Source: Nitratireductor aquimarinus
GTDB lineage: Bacteria; Pseudomonadota; Alphaproteobacteria; Rhizobiales; Rhizobiaceae
Reading direction: 5' to 3'
NCBI RefSeq assembly: GCF_017255295.1
Contig: NZ_JAFKDE010000002.1
Location: forward strand, 744,001 to 808,000
Length of the DNA: 64,000 nucleotides
Below the pieces are notes generated by a model that was not told where the DNA came from, ran no database searches, and saw only the letters and a program-made list of their open reading frames with translations. Position numbers and translations under genes: made by a program. This document shows positions 1-9,037 of this stretch, piece by piece (position 1 is the stretch's first letter; each line of letters starts with the position of its first letter).

Positions 1-279
1 GTTTCGTCGAAACGCTTCTACACGGCGCGTCAGATGCCGACCACGGAGGCGGGCATCCGCACGCTCGGCGTGAGCCAGCTCTATGTTTCGCTTGGCGACC
101 AGACGCCCAACGGCAAGATTGTCGTGCGGATCTGGTGGAAGCCGATGGTGACGCTCATCTGGCTTGGCGCGCTCGTGATGATGATTGGCGGCACGGTGTC
201 GCTGCTTGATCGCAGGCTGCGGATCGGAGCACCCATGCCCCGCAAGAAAGCCGCTCTGGCGCAGGGCGGACAGGCATGA
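1..279 (+). CDS. ccmF: Cytochrome c-type biogenesis protein CcmF/CycK, C-terminal fragment
   Basis: The frame is open from the first base, so only the last 92 residues are present. They include the typical CcmF tail, with a [16 protein letters not shown] stretch, a hydrophobic segment containing [15 protein letters not shown], and then RLRIGAP. CcmF is the inner-membrane haem lyase component that joins haem to apocytochrome c in the periplasm, working with CcmH. The stop codon overlaps the start of the next gene (ATGA), the usual ccmF-ccmH coupling; rhizobia call these cycK and cycL. The identity rests on the tail sequence and the neighbour. Confidence 0.93.
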   Translation, partial: VSSKRFYTARQMPTTEAGIRTLGVSQLYVSLGDQTPNGKIVVRIWWKPMVTLIWLGALVMMIGGTVSLLDRRLRIGAPMPRKKAALAQGGQA

Positions 280-752
280 TGCGCAAGCCATTCAGCCTTC
301 TGGCCGTGTCTGCGGCCGCACTCTTCCTGTCGTTGCAGCCGGTGGCGGCCGTGCAACCCGACGAGGTGCTGGAAGATCCGGCACTGGAAGCGCGCGCCCG
401 CGATCTGTCGACCGAACTGCGGTGCATGGTCTGTCAGAATCAGTCGATTGACGATTCCGATGCCGAACTGGCGCGTGATCTGCGCGTTCTGGTTCGTGAT
501 CGTCTTCAGGCGGGCGACAGCAATGAGGAAGTGCTCGACTATGTGGTCGACCGGTATGGCGAGTTCGTTCTTCTCAAACCGCGCTTCAGCTATCGCAATG
601 CGCTCCTTTGGGGCGCACCGTTTCTCCTGCTGCTGATCGGCGGTGCGATCATTTATGCGAATGCCCGCCGTCGCGGAGCCAGCGCGGGTCAACAGGCGCT
701 GAGCGCCGAGGAGAAAGAGCGGCTTGACCGAATCTTGAACGAGCGTGATTGA
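276..752 (+). CDS. ccmH: Cytochrome c maturation protein CcmH/CycL
   Basis: This 158-residue periplasmic thioredox protein keeps apocytochrome CXXCH cysteines reduced for haem attachment. An N-terminal signal peptide ([20 protein letters not shown] onwards) is followed by the diagnostic [11 protein letters not shown] motif, whose CXXC is the redox centre. The mature domain contains the family sequence [14 protein letters not shown], and one transmembrane helix (about residues 110-126) lies near the C-terminus. Length matches short rhizobial CycL. It overlaps ccmF by four bases and so is translationally coupled. It is the last gene of the ccm operon here; about 100 bases separate it from the hydrolase-OsmC gene. 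Confidence 0.95.
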   Translation: MMRKPFSLLAVSAAALFLSLQPVAAVQPDEVLEDPALEARARDLSTELRCMVCQNQSIDDSDAELARDLRVLVRDRLQAGDSNEEVLDYVVDRYGEFVLLKPRFSYRNALLWGAPFLLLLIGGAIIYANARRRGASAGQQALSAEEKERLDRILNERD

Positions 753-855
753 GTTTTCGCTACGTCAAGCATTGCGTTGCGGGCGTTTCACCATAGCTTG
801 AGCCTCTGGCTTCGGCCTGAAACGATCCATTGAGGCACACGCAAAAGGTAGGCGC

Positions 856-2100
856 ATGACCGCGAAAACACTCAAGCTCGCTTTCCCCGGCCATTCAGGG
901 GCTGAACTGGCCGCGCGTCTCGATCTGCCCAACGGCCCGGTTCGCGCCTATGCGCTGTTTGCCCACTGTTTTACCTGCTCCAAGGATTTGCTGGCGGCGC
1001 GCCGGATTGCCGCCGATCTGGCGCGCAGTGGCATTGCCGTCCTGCGGTTCGATTTTACCGGGCTCGGATCGAGCGAGGGCGAATTTGCCTCCACAAACTT
1101 CTCGACCAATCTCGGTGACCTTCTAAGCGCTGCCGAATTCCTGAAAGAGCATTATGAAGCGCCAAGCGTCCTGATCGGGCATTCGCTTGGCGGTGCTGCC
1201 GTGCTTTCGATTGCGGCGCGTCTTCCTTCCGTCAAGGCGGTCGTCACCATTGGCGCACCTTCCGACACGGCGCATGTTCTCAGGCATCTCGGGGCATCGC
1301 CGGAGAGCATCGAAGCGGAAGGCGAGGTCGATGTCACCCTCGGCGGCCGCCCGTTCCGCGTTCAGCATCAGTTTGTCGAGGATGTGCGCTCGCATGCCCT
1401 GCTTGATGCCGTGGCTGCGATGCACAAGCCGCTTCTGGTCATGCATGCGCCGCTGGATGAGATCGTCGGCATCGAGAACGCCACGCAGATCTTCCTCGCC
1501 GCCAAACACCCCAAGAGCTTCGTATCGCTGGACAGCGGCGATCATCTTCTGACCGGGCAAGAGGATGCCGCGTTTGCCGCAAGTGTCATGACCGGCTGGC
1601 TTTCGCGCTACATCTCCGGCGATGAGCCGCAGGGCGAGGCGCCCATCGAGCATGTCCGTGTCATGGAGACGGGGCAGGGGAAATTTCAGAACGCAGTGCA
1701 GGCGGGTCGCCATCGGCTGTTTGCCGATGAGCCGGAAAGCTATGGCGGGATGGACAGCGGACCGTCGCCCTACGACTTCCTCTCCATCGCGCTTGGCGCC
1801 TGCACGACCATGACGCTGCGCATGTATGCAGACCGCAAGAAACTCTCACTCGGCCGGATCAATGTGGACGTCTCGCATGCGAAGATTCACTCCAAAGATT
1901 GCGCTGACTGTTCCGAAGCGCTGAGGGAGCAGGGGAAGATAGACCGGTTTGAACGGGTCATCGATGTGGAGGGAGACATTTCGGAAGAGCTGCGCGACAA
2001 GCTGATAGAGATTGCCGGGAAATGCCCGGTTCACCGGACCCTGGAGAGCGTCGCACACGTGCATACGCGTGTCCGCGAGGGTGAAAGCATGACTGAGTAG
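856..2100 (+). CDS. Bifunctional alpha/beta hydrolase / OsmC family protein
   Basis: The 414-residue protein joins two domains. Residues about 1-255 are an alpha/beta hydrolase with the nucleophile elbow GHSLGG and a late histidine in SGDHLL. Residues about 270-410 are an OsmC/Ohr-type domain, with a YDFLSIALGACTTMTLRMYA stretch carrying one redox cysteine and a second in GKCPVHRTLE. OsmC proteins reduce organic or fatty acid hydroperoxides with these two cysteines, so both catalytic parts appear intact. The substrate is unknown; a lipid hydroperoxide or ester is a guess. It lies between ccmH and degP, which are direct neighbours in some rhizobia. The fusion itself is a known architecture. 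Confidence 0.9.
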   Translation: MTAKTLKLAFPGHSGAELAARLDLPNGPVRAYALFAHCFTCSKDLLAARRIAADLARSGIAVLRFDFTGLGSSEGEFASTNFSTNLGDLLSAAEFLKEHYEAPSVLIGHSLGGAAVLSIAARLPSVKAVVTIGAPSDTAHVLRHLGASPESIEAEGEVDVTLGGRPFRVQHQFVEDVRSHALLDAVAAMHKPLLVMHAPLDEIVGIENATQIFLAAKHPKSFVSLDSGDHLLTGQEDAAFAASVMTGWLSRYISGDEPQGEAPIEHVRVMETGQGKFQNAVQAGRHRLFADEPESYGGMDSGPSPYDFLSIALGACTTMTLRMYADRKKLSLGRINVDVSHAKIHSKDCADCSEALREQGKIDRFERVIDVEGDISEELRDKLIEIAGKCPVHRTLESVAHVHTRVREGESMTE

Positions 2101-2224
2101 GCGTGGCGAACATTACCAAAAATTCATCGGCTGGAAATGGCGCTGTAATGTTTGGGTCACTATCTCTGTCTTCGAAGACGGCGAGGCGCGCCGAAATGAA
2201 ATGTTTTCAAGAGGATATCATTCC

Positions 2225-3772
2225 ATGCATCAGAATGCTGACAACAACGCGACAAACAAGAGCGTTATCGGCAAGGGTCGCGGCCGGCTGATGGCCACGA
2301 TTGCGTCTGTTGCGATTGCAGGTGCGGTCGGCTTTGGTGTCGTGACGAGCGGAACCGCGCCGGTGATGGCTGAGGCCGTTCGCCTCGAGCAGCCGGTTCA
2401 GGCTCCGAGCTTTGCCGACATCGTGGAAGAGGTTTCTCCCGCTGTCGTGAGCGTGCGCGTGAAGGCTGAAATCCAGACCACATCGGACCGTGGCGGCTCG
2501 TTCTTCGACATGCCGGGCTTCGAGGGACTGCCGGAAGGGCATCCGCTTGAGCGCTTCTTCCGCGAGTTCCGCGGCGAGCGTGGTGAGCGCGGCTATGAGA
2601 AGGACCGCCGTCCCGACCGTCGCCAGCGTGCACGTCCGGTCTCTCAGGGTTCCGGCTTCTTCATCTCCGAAGACGGTTATCTGGTGACCAATAACCACGT
2701 GGTGGAAGGTGGCAGCAGCTTCACCGTCGTGATGGATGACGGCACCGAGATCGACGCCAAGCTGGTCGGCACCGACCCGCGCACCGATCTTGCCGTGCTG
2801 AAGGTCGATGAAGAGCGCGAGTTCACCTATGTAGACTTCGCCGATGATGCGCAGGTGCGTGTTGGCGACTGGGTCGTGGCCGTTGGTAATCCGTTCGGTC
2901 TCGGCGGCACCGTGACGGCGGGCATCGTATCGGCGCGTGGTCGTGACATCGGCGCAGGTCCTTACGATGACTTCATCCAGATCGACGCTGCCGTGAATCG
3001 CGGCAACTCCGGTGGTCCGGCCTTCAACCTGACGGGTGAAGTCGTTGGCGTGAACACGGCAATCTTCTCGCCTTCCGGCGGCAATGTGGGCATTGCCTTC
3101 GCCATCCCCGCATCCATCGCCAAACAGGTGGTCAAAGACCTGATCGACGACGGTACCGTGGAGCGCGGCTGGCTCGGTGTCCAGATTCAGCCCGTGACCA
3201 AGGATATCGCTGAATCGGTTGGCCTCGACGAGGAAAAGGGTGCGCTGATTGCCGACGCGCAGGCTGGTGAGCCTGCCGCCAAGGCTGGCATCCGCTCTGG
3301 CGACATCATCATCGCCGTTGAGGACAAGCCGGTCTCGTCGCCCAAGGAGCTTGCACGGCTTGTCGCCGGCTACGCTCCGGGCAATGACGTGGCGGTGACC
3401 GTGTGGCGCGACGGCAAGACCGAGAACCTCACGGTGACGCTTGCCGAAATGCCTGGCGTCAAAACAATGGCATCGGCAAGCGGTGGCGCGCAGCCGGATG
3501 CGGTGAACGCGCAGTTCGGCCTCAAGGTTACCCCGGCTGAAGATGGTGACGGTCTCGTTGTCACGGATGTCGAGCCCGGCAGCCCCGCCGATGATCGCGG
3601 CATTCGCGCCGGCGACATCATCCGCACTGTCAACTCTCAGGCGGTGAAGTCAGGCAAGGATGTCGAGGAAGCCGTTGCGGCTGCCGTTGAAGCCGGTCGC
3701 AAGGCCGTCCTGATCCAGATCCAGCGTGACGACGCAAGCCGTTTCGTTGCCCTGCCAACCGGCCAGGGCTGA
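2225..3772 (+). CDS. degP: Periplasmic serine protease, DegP/HtrA (Do) family
   Basis: This is a periplasmic quality-control protease and chaperone for misfolded envelope proteins. The protein (515 residues from this start) has a signal/anchor helix at about residues 20-40, a trypsin-like domain with triad H158 (TNNHVVEG), D188 (RTDLAVLK) and S262 (GNSGGP), and two PDZ domains covering the last 220 residues. A charged low-complexity loop rich in R, E and G precedes the protease core, the LA-loop position of Do proteases. The start at 2225 is chosen because GAGGA sits nine bases upstream; an ATG at 2201 would add eight residues without a ribosome-binding site. A strong terminator follows, then the two-component genes. 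Confidence 0.95.
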   Translation: MHQNADNNATNKSVIGKGRGRLMATIASVAIAGAVGFGVVTSGTAPVMAEAVRLEQPVQAPSFADIVEEVSPAVVSVRVKAEIQTTSDRGGSFFDMPGFEGLPEGHPLERFFREFRGERGERGYEKDRRPDRRQRARPVSQGSGFFISEDGYLVTNNHVVEGGSSFTVVMDDGTEIDAKLVGTDPRTDLAVLKVDEEREFTYVDFADDAQVRVGDWVVAVGNPFGLGGTVTAGIVSARGRDIGAGPYDDFIQIDAAVNRGNSGGPAFNLTGEVVGVNTAIFSPSGGNVGIAFAIPASIAKQVVKDLIDDGTVERGWLGVQIQPVTKDIAESVGLDEEKGALIADAQAGEPAAKAGIRSGDIIIAVEDKPVSSPKELARLVAGYAPGNDVAVTVWRDGKTENLTVTLAEMPGVKTMASASGGAQPDAVNAQFGLKVTPAEDGDGLVVTDVEPGSPADDRGIRAGDIIRTVNSQAVKSGKDVEEAVAAAVEAGRKAVLIQIQRDDASRFVALPTGQG

Positions 3773-3795
3773 TCACCTCACACAAGACCTCACAT

Positions 3796-3826
3796 CTCCC
3801 CCGCAATCTTTGCGGGGGAGTTTGTC
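3796..3826 (+). terminator. Intrinsic terminator after degP
   Basis: A perfect ten-base-pair stem (CTCCCCCGCA / TGCGGGGGAG) with a five-base loop is followed by a T-rich tract. It lies 24 bases after the degP stop and 44 bases before the response regulator, so it separates degP from the two-component operon or lets only part of the transcription through. Confidence 0.85.
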
Positions 3827-3869
3827 TTCTCTGAATTCGCTGGATCGGCAAACGGGGTATAACGGGCGT

Positions 3870-4541
3870 ATGAAGATTCTTGTTATCGAAGACGACCGTG
3901 AAGCGGCGGACTATCTGAAGAACGCTTTTACCGAAGCCGGACACACGGCAGACATCGCCCGCGATGGCGATACCGGTTTTTCCATGGCCGATACCGGCAG
4001 CTACGATGTTTTCGTCGTCGACCGGATGCTGCCGCGCCGTGACGGCCTGTCGATCATCACGGAACTGCGTGAAGGCGGCAATGATACCCCGGCGCTCATC
4101 CTTTCGGCACTTGGCGAGGTGGACGACCGTGTGACGGGTCTGCGCGCCGGTGGCGATGATTACCTCACCAAACCCTATGCCTTCTCCGAACTGCTCGCCC
4201 GCATCGAAGTGCTGCGCCGTCGCGCTGGCGCGAAAGATGTCGAGACCTCCTACCAGGTCGGCGATCTGGAACTCGACCGCCTGTCGCATACGGTGCGCCG
4301 CGCGGGGCAGGAGATTGTGCTCCAGCCGCGCGAGTTCCGTCTTCTCGAATACATGATGCGCCATGCCGGACAGGTGGTGACGCGCACCATGCTGCTCGAA
4401 AATGTCTGGGATTATCATTTTGACCCGCAGACCAACGTCATCGACGTGCATATCTCGCGCCTGCGCGGCAAGATCGAGAAGGGCTTTGACAAGCCGCTCC
4501 TTCATACGGTGCGCGGCGCCGGCTACATGCTGAAGGACTGA
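3870..4541 (+). CDS. OmpR-family winged-helix response regulator
   Basis: The 223-residue protein has a receiver domain (residues 1-115) with acidic pocket EDD at 7-9, phosphoacceptor D51 in VVDRMLP and the conserved lysine in YLTKPY. An OmpR/PhoB winged helix follows (about 125-220, ending in LLHTVRGAGYMLKD). The frame is open back into degP, but the true start is the ATG at 3870, where the receiver begins. Its stop overlaps the kinase start (TGATG), so the pair is one operon. The degP-regulator-kinase-glnE order is also found in rhizobia. The stimulus is unknown; proximity to degP suggests envelope stress, an inference only. Confidence 0.93.
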   Translation: MKILVIEDDREAADYLKNAFTEAGHTADIARDGDTGFSMADTGSYDVFVVDRMLPRRDGLSIITELREGGNDTPALILSALGEVDDRVTGLRAGGDDYLTKPYAFSELLARIEVLRRRAGAKDVETSYQVGDLELDRLSHTVRRAGQEIVLQPREFRLLEYMMRHAGQVVTRTMLLENVWDYHFDPQTNVIDVHISRLRGKIEKGFDKPLLHTVRGAGYMLKD

Positions 4542-6001
4542 TGGCGCGCATCCTTTCCATCCTCAACACGACGGCAGCGCGCCTCTCTGCGCTCTATCTC
4601 ATCCTGTTTGCCGTCTGTGCCTCTTTCCTCGTCATCTACATGACGTCTCTGTCCGCCCGCATGCTGGTCGGGCAGACGCGCGATGCCATCAATGAAGAAG
4701 TGCGCGGCCTTGATCGCTCTTATCGGCGGGGTGGGCTGCCGCTCCTTGTTCGCGTGATTGAATCGCGCGCGCGCCAGCCGGGCGCAAATCTCTATCTGCT
4801 CGCAGACGCCAATGGCCGCATTCTCTCAGGCAATGTCGAAAGCCTCCAGCCGGGCGTTCTGGATGTGATGGGCTGGACAGAGCGCCCGTTCACCTACAGC
4901 CGTTTCGGTGAAGGCGAGGTGCGTCTGGACCCGAACGGGAGTGAAGCCAAACACAAGGCGGTGGCCGTTGTCTTTCGCCTGCCCAATCAGGTCATCGTAA
5001 TGGTCGGGCGTGACCTGGGAGAGCCCGAAAAATTCCGCAGTGTGATGCAGCGCGCCCTTGTGGTGACGCTTGCAATCATGAGTGTCGGCGCGTTGCTGAT
5101 CTGGTATTTCGTCGGCCGTCGCGCCCTGAAACGCATCGACCGCGTGTCTGAGGCAAGTCGCAGCATCATGGGTGGAGATCTGTCGCACCGGCTGCCGGTC
5201 TCCAGCGCAGGCGACGAGTTCGACCGTCTCTCCGACAATCTGAACAAGATGCTCGACCGCATCGCAGCCCTGAATGAAGGGTTGCGCCAGGTCTCCGACA
5301 ACATCGCGCATGATCTGAAGACGCCCCTGACGAGACTGCGCAACCGGGCGGAAGCGGCACTCGCCGGCAAGCCGGAGACAGCGGATTACCGCGCCGCGCT
5401 TGAGCGCACGATTGCTGAATCCGACCAGCTCATCCGCACCTTCAATGCAATCCTGATGATCTCGCGCCTTGAGGCCGGCTATTCAGCCGAGGCGACCGGG
5501 ACCATCGATCTGCGCGCGATCCTCGCCGATGTGGTCGAGCTCTATGAGCCGCTGGCCGAGGAGCAGGGCGTTGCGCTTGAAGCGCAGATCAACGGTGCGC
5601 TCGAAATGCCAGGCAACCGCGAGCTGATCGGACAGGCGCTGTCGAACATCGTCGACAATGCCATCAAATATTCCGCCGGTTCCGGCGAAAGCCCGGCAGT
5701 GAAGGTCTCTCTGGACAAGGTCGGCGACGAAATCCGCTTGACGGTTCGCGACAATGGCCCCGGCGTATCCGAGGCGGACCGGCAGCGCGTGACGGAGCGT
5801 TTCGTGCGGCTTGAGGAAAGCCGTACCCAGCCGGGTTCCGGCCTTGGTCTCAGCCTTGCCAAGGCGGTGATGACATTCCATGGTGGTCGCCTCGAATTTG
5901 CCGACAATGCGCCCGGTCTCGCCGTCACGATGGTGTTTCCCGCGGAGCCGCCGAAACGGAAATCGGAAGCGATTTTCAAGAAGCGTGACGCCTCTGCCTG
6001 A
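4541..6001 (+). CDS. HAMP-domain sensor histidine kinase
   Basis: The 486-residue inner-membrane kinase has two transmembrane helices (about residues 14-36 and 174-196) enclosing a periplasmic sensor region of about 140 residues. A HAMP linker follows, then the HisKA phosphoacceptor H257 in NIAHDLKTPLTRLRNRAE, and a HATPase_c domain with N-box NIVDNAIKYS, G1 DNGPGV and G2 GSGLGLSLAK. It overlaps the upstream response regulator by one base and is its likely partner. The HDLKTPL H-box resembles CusS/QseC-type kinases, but the signal cannot be named from sequence. glnE follows after 44 bases and may share the transcript. Confidence 0.93.
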   Translation: MARILSILNTTAARLSALYLILFAVCASFLVIYMTSLSARMLVGQTRDAINEEVRGLDRSYRRGGLPLLVRVIESRARQPGANLYLLADANGRILSGNVESLQPGVLDVMGWTERPFTYSRFGEGEVRLDPNGSEAKHKAVAVVFRLPNQVIVMVGRDLGEPEKFRSVMQRALVVTLAIMSVGALLIWYFVGRRALKRIDRVSEASRSIMGGDLSHRLPVSSAGDEFDRLSDNLNKMLDRIAALNEGLRQVSDNIAHDLKTPLTRLRNRAEAALAGKPETADYRAALERTIAESDQLIRTFNAILMISRLEAGYSAEATGTIDLRAILADVVELYEPLAEEQGVALEAQINGALEMPGNRELIGQALSNIVDNAIKYSAGSGESPAVKVSLDKVGDEIRLTVRDNGPGVSEADRQRVTERFVRLEESRTQPGSGLGLSLAKAVMTFHGGRLEFADNAPGLAVTMVFPAEPPKRKSEAIFKKRDASA

Positions 6002-6045
6002 CGGGGGCAGACAAGCAAGAATGCCTGACTGAAGAGGGGACCGGA

Positions 6046-9012
6046 ATGGGGCGTGATGCGGTTGCGGATGGGAGCCTGTGGTTCGGAGCGCCGGTCAAGG
6101 CGCTGACACCCGCCGACGCCGAGCAGGCTGCCGATGCGCTGGAAATGGTGCTTGAGGCCGCCCGTGACAATGAATGCCAACGGTTCGGCGATCTTCTTGC
6201 AGGCAAAACCGCGCTGACGGATTTTCTCACGGCCGTGTTCGGGCTGTCGCCATTTCTGCGTGACTTCGCGCGCCGCAACCCGCAGTCGCTGGAAGCCCTG
6301 TTCGACACGCCGCTTGCCGCGCGGCTGGATGTTCTTTTCGAGGCAATCGAGCAGAGCGCCTTTGAAGAGGGGCAGAGCGAGAGCGGCCTCATGAAGGCCC
6401 TTCGCGATCTGAAGGCCGAGGCGCATTTCTTGATCGCGATTGCCCGCTTGGCAGATGCCGCCGATACGGCGCTCACCACCGAGCGGCTCAGCCTTCTTGC
6501 CGACAAATGCATCCGCGCCAGCGTCGACTTTCTTCTCCTTGATGCGGACCGGGCTGGAAAACTCAAACTGCCGGATCGCGCCGACCCCTCCAGCGGCAGT
6601 GGCTGGATCGTTCTGGGCATGGGCAAGCTTGGCGCAAATGAACTCAACTTCTCATCCGATATCGACCTGATCGTTCTGGTCGATCCGCACGCGCCCGCCA
6701 TCCCCGAGCCCTATGAGGCTGTCGATCTGTTCGTACGGCTGACGCGCCGGCTGGTGCGGATCCTTCAGGACCGCACCGAGCATGGCTATGTCTTCCGCAC
6801 CGATCTGCGGCTGCGGCCCGATCCCGGCTCCACGCCGCTTGCCATCCCGGTCGGAGCCGCCCTTCACTATTACGAGAGCCGTGGCCAGAACTGGGAACGC
6901 GCTGCCATGATCAAGGCGCGGCCGATTGCGGGCGATCTCGCAGGCGGCGAGAGCTTCCTCAAGGAGCTGCAGCCCTATGTCTGGCGCAAATATCTCGACT
7001 ATGCGGCGATTGCAGATGTGCATTCCATCAAGCGCCAGATCCATGCACACAAGGGGCATGGCGAGGTCGCGGTCAAGGGCCACAACGTCAAGCTCGGGCG
7101 TGGCGGCATTCGCGAGATCGAGTTCTTCGTTCAGACTCAGCAGCTCATTGCCGGCGGGCGATTTCCGGAGCTGCGCGGGCGGCGCACGGTCACGATGCTG
7201 GCGGAGCTTGCCCGCTGCGGCTGGATCGATGATGAAGCGCGCGATGCGCTGACGCACCAGTACTGGTTCCTCAGGGATGTGGAACACGCCCTGCAGATGG
7301 TGGCTGACGAACAGACACATACACTGCCGGAAGACGATGACGAGCTGGAGCGCATCGCTCATATGCTGGGCTTTGACAGCGCCGGGTCGTTTGCGGAAAC
7401 GTTCCGCGAAAGTCTGCGCCTCGTGGAGCAGCATTATGCGGACCTGTTCGAGACCGCGCCGCAGCTTTCGCGCGGGGTCGGCAATCTCGTCTTCACCGGC
7501 GATGTGGATGATCCGGGCACACTCGAAACGCTGAGCGAGCTGGGTTTCGAGCGGCCAAGCGACATGTGCCGTGTGATCCGTGGCTGGCACTATGGACGCT
7601 ACCGCGCGACACAGTCTGCCGAGGCGCGCGAAAGGCTGACCGAGCTGACGCCGGCGCTTCTCGAGGCCTTTGGCGGCACAAGGCGCGCCGATGAGGCGTT
7701 GCTGCGCTTCGACACGTTCCTTGCGGGTCTTCCAGCCGGCATTCAGCTTTTCTCGCTGCTACAGTCCAACCCGGCGCTGCTCAACATGCTGGTCAGCATC
7801 ATGGGAGCGGCCCCAAGGCTGGCGGCGATCATCACACGGCGTCCGCACGTGTTTGACGGTCTGCTCGACCCGGCGCTTCTCTCCGAACTGCCGGATCGCG
7901 CCTATCTCGCCGAGCGGCTGGACACGTTTCTGGCCGGAGCCCGGATTTTTGAGGAAATCCTCGACCGGCTGCGCATCTTCGCCGCCGAGCAGAAATTCCT
8001 GATCGGCATTCGGCTTCTCACCGGCGTCATTGATGCGTCCCGTGCGGGCAAGGCGTTTTCCGATCTCGCCGATCTTACTGTTGGCTCCGCGCTTGATGCG
8101 GTGATCGACAATTTTGCCGAACGCCATGGCCGCATCGCCGGCGGGCGCGCCGCCATTCTGGGCATGGGCAAGCTGGGTAGCCGTGAGTTGACCGCCGGTT
8201 CCGACATCGATCTGATCCTGCTTTACGATCACGATGCCGATGCGGATTATTCGGACGGGAAGAAGGAGCTTGCGCCGTCAGAATATTATGCGCGGCTCAC
8301 CCAGAGGCTGATCGCCGCCGTTTCGGCCCCCACCGCAGAGGGCGTGCTTTACGAACTCGATCTGCGGCTTCGCCCGTCCGGCAACAAGGGGCCGGTCGCC
8401 ACCAATATCGAGGCCTTCGCCCGTTACCAGCGCAACGAGGCGTGGACATGGGAGCATATGGCGCTGACGCGTTCGCGCGCCGTCGCCGGCGACCCGTCGC
8501 TCATGGAACGCGTTGAAGGGGAGGTGGGCGAAATCCTCTCTCTGCCGCGCGATGCCGCGAAGATACGCGGCGAGGCGGCGGAAATGCGTCGCCTGCTCGA
8601 AGAGGAAAAGCCGGCCCGCGATATCTGGGATCTGAAGCTGGTTCCCGGCGGTTTGATCGATCTGGAATTCATCGCTCAGGTTGCGGCCCTGACCGGGAAT
8701 ATCGAGGAACAGGGCGAGGAGGCCACGGCAACCGGTGAGGTTCTGTCCGCGCTTTCAGAGGGCTTCTGTCCGCCGCAGGTCCGTCAGGAACTGGTCGATG
8801 CGCATGCGCTCTACATGACGCTCACGCAGACCACGCGGCTTTGCCTCGAAGGCGGCTTTGACCCGGACGAAGCGCCGCCGGGCTTTGCCGATCTGCTTCT
8901 TCGTCAGACCGACCTGCCGGAACTGCCGGTTCTTGCCGCCCATGTGGAGGAAACCGCGGGCAGGGTGCGCCGGCATTTCGAGGCGCTCATCGGCCTGGTT
9001 GGACAGGATTAA
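6046..9012 (+). CDS. glnE: Bifunctional glutamine synthetase adenylyltransferase/deadenylase
   Basis: GlnE adds AMP to, or removes it from, a tyrosine on glutamine synthetase in response to PII and glutamine, setting nitrogen assimilation. The 988-residue protein has the two expected nucleotidyltransferase domains. The first contains VLGMGKLGANELNFSSDIDL (about residues 187-207; deadenylylase half) and the second ILGMGKLGSRELTAGSDIDL (about residues 704-724; adenylyltransferase half). Both carry the metal-binding DxD, here SDIDL, and each is followed by a helical regulatory region. GAGGGGA upstream of the ATG is a good ribosome-binding site. The gene runs convergently into the PleC-like kinase, with 25 bases between the stops. 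Confidence 0.97.
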   Translation: MGRDAVADGSLWFGAPVKALTPADAEQAADALEMVLEAARDNECQRFGDLLAGKTALTDFLTAVFGLSPFLRDFARRNPQSLEALFDTPLAARLDVLFEAIEQSAFEEGQSESGLMKALRDLKAEAHFLIAIARLADAADTALTTERLSLLADKCIRASVDFLLLDADRAGKLKLPDRADPSSGSGWIVLGMGKLGANELNFSSDIDLIVLVDPHAPAIPEPYEAVDLFVRLTRRLVRILQDRTEHGYVFRTDLRLRPDPGSTPLAIPVGAALHYYESRGQNWERAAMIKARPIAGDLAGGESFLKELQPYVWRKYLDYAAIADVHSIKRQIHAHKGHGEVAVKGHNVKLGRGGIREIEFFVQTQQLIAGGRFPELRGRRTVTMLAELARCGWIDDEARDALTHQYWFLRDVEHALQMVADEQTHTLPEDDDELERIAHMLGFDSAGSFAETFRESLRLVEQHYADLFETAPQLSRGVGNLVFTGDVDDPGTLETLSELGFERPSDMCRVIRGWHYGRYRATQSAEARERLTELTPALLEAFGGTRRADEALLRFDTFLAGLPAGIQLFSLLQSNPALLNMLVSIMGAAPRLAAIITRRPHVFDGLLDPALLSELPDRAYLAERLDTFLAGARIFEEILDRLRIFAAEQKFLIGIRLLTGVIDASRAGKAFSDLADLTVGSALDAVIDNFAERHGRIAGGRAAILGMGKLGSRELTAGSDIDLILLYDHDADADYSDGKKELAPSEYYARLTQRLIAAVSAPTAEGVLYELDLRLRPSGNKGPVATNIEAFARYQRNEAWTWEHMALTRSRAVAGDPSLMERVEGEVGEILSLPRDAAKIRGEAAEMRRLLEEEKPARDIWDLKLVPGGLIDLEFIAQVAALTGNIEEQGEEATATGEVLSALSEGFCPPQVRQELVDAHALYMTLTQTTRLCLEGGFDPDEAPPGFADLLLRQTDLPELPVLAAHVEETAGRVRRHFEALIGLVGQD

Positions 9013-9037
9013 GCGAACCAGCCTCTAACGACTGTCA

